Translations under genes and position numbers: made by a program
In this document: piece after piece, positions 4,353-6,930 of the stretch
How the letters are laid out: each line of letters begins with the position of its first letter
How positions within the stretch are numbered: position 1 is the stretch's first letter
Source: an uncultured Eubacteriales bacterium
GTDB lineage: Bacteria; Bacillota; Clostridia; Peptostreptococcales; Anaerovoracaceae
Reading direction: 5' to 3'
Assembly: GCA_902765035.1 (NCBI GenBank)
Contig: CACWYF010000068.1
Location: forward strand, 1 to 6,930
DNA length: 6,930 nucleotides
The notes under the pieces: model-generated
Seen by the model: the letters and a program-made list of their open reading frames with translations, nothing else
Database searches by the model: none
Told to the model about the DNA's origin: nothing

Positions 4353-4363
4353 GCCCCGGTTTT
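4330..4363 (+). terminator. Intrinsic terminator in the metNIQ leader
   Basis: ACCGGGGCAGGTC (4330-4342) pairs perfectly with GACCTGCCCCGGT (4348-4360) around loop GTTAG, a 13-bp GC-rich stem followed by TTT. The U-tract is short but the stem is very stable. It lies 54 nt upstream of metN, so it is placed to gate transcription of the transporter and not to end an upstream gene. Confidence 0.9.
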
Positions 4364-4416
4364 CGTAAGATAATCATTTCACTGATCAGTAGAAGGCAAA
4401 GGCAGAGGTAAAGAAA

Positions 4417-5487
4417 TTGAGTGACTGTATTATCAGCCTGCAGGGAGTGACCAAGGAATTCGGTACCAAGGGCGGCAAGGTCGTCGCGCTGAGGGACATA
4501 AACCTGGATATCGAGAGAGGCGACTCCTTCGGCATCATAGGACTTTCCGGAGCGGGGAAGTCGACCCTCGTGAGGACCATCAATCTTCTCGAGCAGCCCA
4601 CGGAGGGCAAAGTCCTGTTTGACGGAAACGTTCTGACGGGTCTCAGGAGCAGAGATCTTAATCTGCAGAGGCGCAAGATCTCCATGATCTTCCAGCAGTT
4701 CAACCTGCTGATGCAGAGGGACGCCATTGGAAATATCTGCTTCCCGATGGAGATAGCAGGGGTTCCGAAGGCGGAGGCAAGAGCCCGTGCTGAAGAACTT
4801 CTCAAGGTAGTTGATCTTGAGGACAGGGCGCACTCGTTCCCGTCGCAGCTGTCAGGAGGACAGAAGCAGAGAGTGGCGATCGCGAGAGCTCTTGCATCGG
4901 ATCCTGAAGTCATACTCTGTGACGAGGCAACATCGGCTCTCGACCCTAAGACGACACGTTCTATACTGAAGCTGCTGAGGCAGATCAATGAAGAGCGGGG
5001 CATCACACTGGTGGTGATCACTCATGAGATGGGAGTCATCAAGCAGCTCTGCAACAAGGTCGCAGTTATAGAAAACGGTGAGATCGTGGAGCAGGGGGAT
5101 GTGGACGAAGTGTTCACCAAGCCTAAGACAAGAGCGGCGCGCAAGCTGTTCTTCCCTGACAGCGAGGACAGAGAGACCGCTGAGACGAGAACGGCAACGA
5201 AGAACAGGCTGAGGCTCGTATTCAATGAGAAGACGGCATACAAACCGATCATCTCGAACATGATCCTCGAGACGGGTGAACCGGTCAACCTGCTGTATGC
5301 AAATCTGGATGCTCTTCTCGATGAGCAGAGAGGACAGATGGTCATCTGTCTGTCGGATAATAAGGAAGCGGCAGAGAGACAGAAAGCGTACCTCATCAAG
5401 GAGGGCGTGGACTTTACGGAAATACCGGAGGATTCAGACTACTATGACTATCCTCTGCACGGATTCGGAGAGGAGGTGACAGAGTAA
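4417..5487 (+). CDS. metN: Methionine ABC transporter, ATP-binding subunit
   Basis: This 356-residue cytoplasmic ATPase powers methionine uptake by the MetNIQ importer. The ABC core shows Walker A GLSGAGKST (42-50), the Q-loop (Gln93/Gln94), signature LSGGQ (145-149), Walker B VILCDE (165-170), D-loop SALD (173-176) and H-loop His203. The C-terminal NIL domain (about 262-338) is the ACT-like module that, in characterised MetN, binds methionine and inhibits transport. The start is TTG at 4417. There is no in-frame ATG or GTG start between the stop at 4390 and the conserved N-terminus, and AGAGGT lies 7 nt before the TTG. The last base of its TAA is the first base of the metI ATG. Expression is probably controlled by the leader attenuator, so control is likely double: transcriptional and allosteric. 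Confidence 0.97.
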   Translation: MSDCIISLQGVTKEFGTKGGKVVALRDINLDIERGDSFGIIGLSGAGKSTLVRTINLLEQPTEGKVLFDGNVLTGLRSRDLNLQRRKISMIFQQFNLLMQRDAIGNICFPMEIAGVPKAEARARAEELLKVVDLEDRAHSFPSQLSGGQKQRVAIARALASDPEVILCDEATSALDPKTTRSILKLLRQINEERGITLVVITHEMGVIKQLCNKVAVIENGEIVEQGDVDEVFTKPKTRAARKLFFPDSEDRETAETRTATKNRLRLVFNEKTAYKPIISNMILETGEPVNLLYANLDALLDEQRGQMVICLSDNKEAAERQKAYLIKEGVDFTEIPEDSDYYDYPLHGFGEEVTE

Positions 5488-6149
5488 TGGATACAGGCAC
5501 ATTGGTATCATTACTGGGAGAAGGCCTTCTCCAGACACTGTACATGACAGTGCTCGGAACACTGATGTCATATGTGATCGGACTTCCGATCGGAGTCTCA
5601 CTCATAGTCACCGGACCTAACGGTATAAGACCGGTAGCCATATATAACAAGGTGATGGGCTTCATCGTCAACGTAATAAGATCCGTACCTTTCCTCATAC
5701 TGATGATCGCCCTGATGCCGTACATCAGGAAGGTGATCGGCACCGGCATCGGAACCAGCGCAACGACAGCAGCACTCGTGGTAGCGGCAGCGCCGTTTGT
5801 GGCAAGGCTGGTGGAGCAGTCACTGCTCGAGGTAGATCCGGGAGTCATCGAGGCAGCGCAGGCGATGGGCGCCGGCAACTTCCAGATAATACGCAAAGTC
5901 CTGCTTCTTGAGGCAAGGCCGTCTCTTCTGAACGGAGCGGCGGTCGCGACTATCAATATCCTCGGCTACTCCGCAATGGCGGGAATAGTCGGAGGCGGCG
6001 GACTCGGCGACCTGGCCATCAGATACGGACTGTACAGATTCCAGCCGTCGATCATGTGGATCACTATAATCGTCCTCGTCATACTGGTGCAGATACTGCA
6101 GGAGGCAGGCATCAGATTCGCAGCCAGAATGGACAACAGGATAAACTAG
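5487..6149 (+). CDS. metI: Methionine ABC transporter, permease subunit
   Basis: This 220-residue inner-membrane protein has about five hydrophobic helices, at roughly 17-42, 55-80, 91-110, 150-175 and 188-208. The EAA coupling loop EAAQAMGAGNFQIIRKVLL begins at Glu122 and docks onto MetN. The motif IVGGGGLGDLAIRYG (167-181) is typical of MetI. A dimer forms the methionine channel. The ATG overlaps the metN stop by one base (TAATG), and AGGAGGT sits at 5471-5477 inside metN, so translation is coupled. The length matches the family. Confidence 0.96.
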   Translation: MDTGTLVSLLGEGLLQTLYMTVLGTLMSYVIGLPIGVSLIVTGPNGIRPVAIYNKVMGFIVNVIRSVPFLILMIALMPYIRKVIGTGIGTSATTAALVVAAAPFVARLVEQSLLEVDPGVIEAAQAMGAGNFQIIRKVLLLEARPSLLNGAAVATINILGYSAMAGIVGGGGLGDLAIRYGLYRFQPSIMWITIIVLVILVQILQEAGIRFAARMDNRIN

Positions 6150-6247
6150 CCAAATAACTCACCAACAAAATGTGAGAAGTGGATATATAATCAATTATAA
6201 TTGTCATTAACAAGGTATTAATGGGTAATGAGAAAGGAGAACCAACA
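6150..6247. other. AT-rich metI-metQ spacer with palindrome
   Basis: The 98-nt spacer has a perfect 12-bp palindrome, CAATTATAATTG (6192-6203), overlapping TATAAT (6186-6191) with ATTATA (6194-6199). Several TATAAT-like hexamers occur, but no convincing -35 stands at the right distance, so I do not call a promoter. The stretch may be an mRNA processing site that lets the binding protein be made in excess of the membrane subunits. A strong AAAGGAG lies at its right end. Confidence 0.4.
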
Positions 6248-6930
6248 ATGAAGAATCTAAGAAAACTGAGCGTATTTGCAGTAGTCCTTGCACTCGTATT
6301 CGCATTCACAGCATGCGGCGGATCCGGCGGCGGAGAATCAGAACCTGATCCTGATAAGGTCATCAAGGTAGCTGCATCCCCAACACCTCATGCAGAGATA
6401 CTCAATTCTGTAGCAGACAAACTGGCAGAGGACGGATGGACGCTCGAAGTAGTCGAATTCGATGACTATGTACAGCCTAACGTTGCTACAACAGACGGAG
6501 ATGTAGATGCGAACTACTTCCAGCACGTTCCGTATCTTGACCAGTACAACGAGGAAAACGGAACGAACCTCGTTGCCGTAGCTGATGTACACTATGAGCC
6601 GATGGGCGTATACGCAGGCACCAAGGACAGCTTCGATGCACTCGCTGACGGAGACAAGATCGGAGTTCCTAATGATGTTACCAACGAGGCAAGAGCACTT
6701 CTCCTGCTCGAGGCCAACGGAGTCATCAAGCTGAAGGACGGTGCAGGCGTAGCTGCAACCAAGGCAGACATCGTTGAGAATCCTAAGAACGTCGAGATCG
6801 TTGAGCTTGAAGCAGCAACTATCCCGGCATCACTTCCGGACCTCGCACTCGGCGTAATCAATGCCAACTATGCTATCGGAGCAGGACTCAAGCTTGACGA
6901 GTCTCTTGCTTATGAGGCAGAGGATTCACT
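6248..6930 (+). CDS. metQ: Methionine-binding lipoprotein (partial, runs off the window)
   Basis: This is the extracytoplasmic substrate-binding protein of the MetNIQ importer (NlpA/MetQ family), of which 227 residues are seen. A basic N-terminus (MKNLRK) and a hydrophobic stretch lead to the lipobox FTAC, with Cys23 the lipidated residue. A Gly/Ser/Glu-rich linker follows. Family motifs are PHAE (47-50), DANYFQH (87-93), HYEPMG (115-120), NEAR (146-149) and NANYAI (205-210), which line the methionine site. ATG 6248 has AAAGGAG 8 nt upstream. Phe at lipobox position -3 is slightly unusual. Perhaps 40-50 residues are missing beyond the edge. Confidence 0.96.
   Translation, partial: MKNLRKLSVFAVVLALVFAFTACGGSGGGESEPDPDKVIKVAASPTPHAEILNSVADKLAEDGWTLEVVEFDDYVQPNVATTDGDVDANYFQHVPYLDQYNEENGTNLVAVADVHYEPMGVYAGTKDSFDALADGDKIGVPNDVTNEARALLLLEANGVIKLKDGAGVAATKADIVENPKNVEIVELEAATIPASLPDLALGVINANYAIGAGLKLDESLAYEAEDS

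Noticed and set aside
4162..4416. SAM riboswitch or Met T-box in the metNIQ leader
   Set aside because: I see none of the conserved T-box sequence (GGTGGNACCGCG type) and no SAM-I-like multi-helix core. Much of the leader is the Met-rich coding frame instead.
4183..5021. Long minus-strand frames across the leader and metN (216 and 211 residues)
   Set aside because: They are antisense to the clearly coding metN and to the leader, with no family resemblance.

Overview
The window looks like chromosome from an anaerobic, low-to-mid-GC Firmicute (Clostridia-type). Strong AGGAGG ribosome sites, consensus sigma-A promoters, a bacterial lipoprotein signal and an apparent selenocysteine UGA all fit this. 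A family such as Anaerovoracaceae/Eubacteriales is plausible, but the sequence alone does not prove it. All seven complete CDSs stop at TAA or TAG, none at TGA.

Positions 1-760 are a gene-poor accessory stretch. They hold the broken start of an ORF6N-type phage antirepressor gene, several inverted repeats, three TGTCGTCAAA direct repeats, and a 13-bp copy of the T-arm of the neighbouring tRNA gene. This looks like the remains of an element once integrated beside tRNA-Arg. Next come tRNA-Arg(CCG), its terminator, and gpsA (glycerol-3-phosphate dehydrogenase), all on the minus strand.

The divergent region 1876-2103 holds a near-consensus gpsA promoter and two palindromes of identical geometry that share the loop core ACCGTCCCC. 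Rightward from 2104 a compact three-gene run follows: a histidine phosphatase, a probable selenoprotein (in-frame TGA at 2849, next to a Cys codon and followed by SECIS-like hairpins) with an unassigned helical C-terminal domain, and a YcxB-like two-helix membrane protein. The gaps between them are 31 nt each.

From 4125 to the right edge lies a methionine ABC transporter operon, metN-metI-metQ (metQ is cut by the window edge). Its leader is the most striking part of the window. A TTGACA-17-TATATT promoter with an operator-like repeat drives a 22-codon peptide that has nine Met and two Cys codons. Downstream is a strong intrinsic terminator. A 12-nt segment starting 10 nt after the peptide stop codon is 11/12 complementary to the terminator's loop and upper 3' arm. 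This is the layout of a classical ribosome-stalling attenuator, here apparently sensing methionine (perhaps also cysteine) and placed ahead of a methionine importer. It shows no sign of a SAM riboswitch or T-box. The attenuator and the selenoprotein are the two items most worth experimental follow-up.
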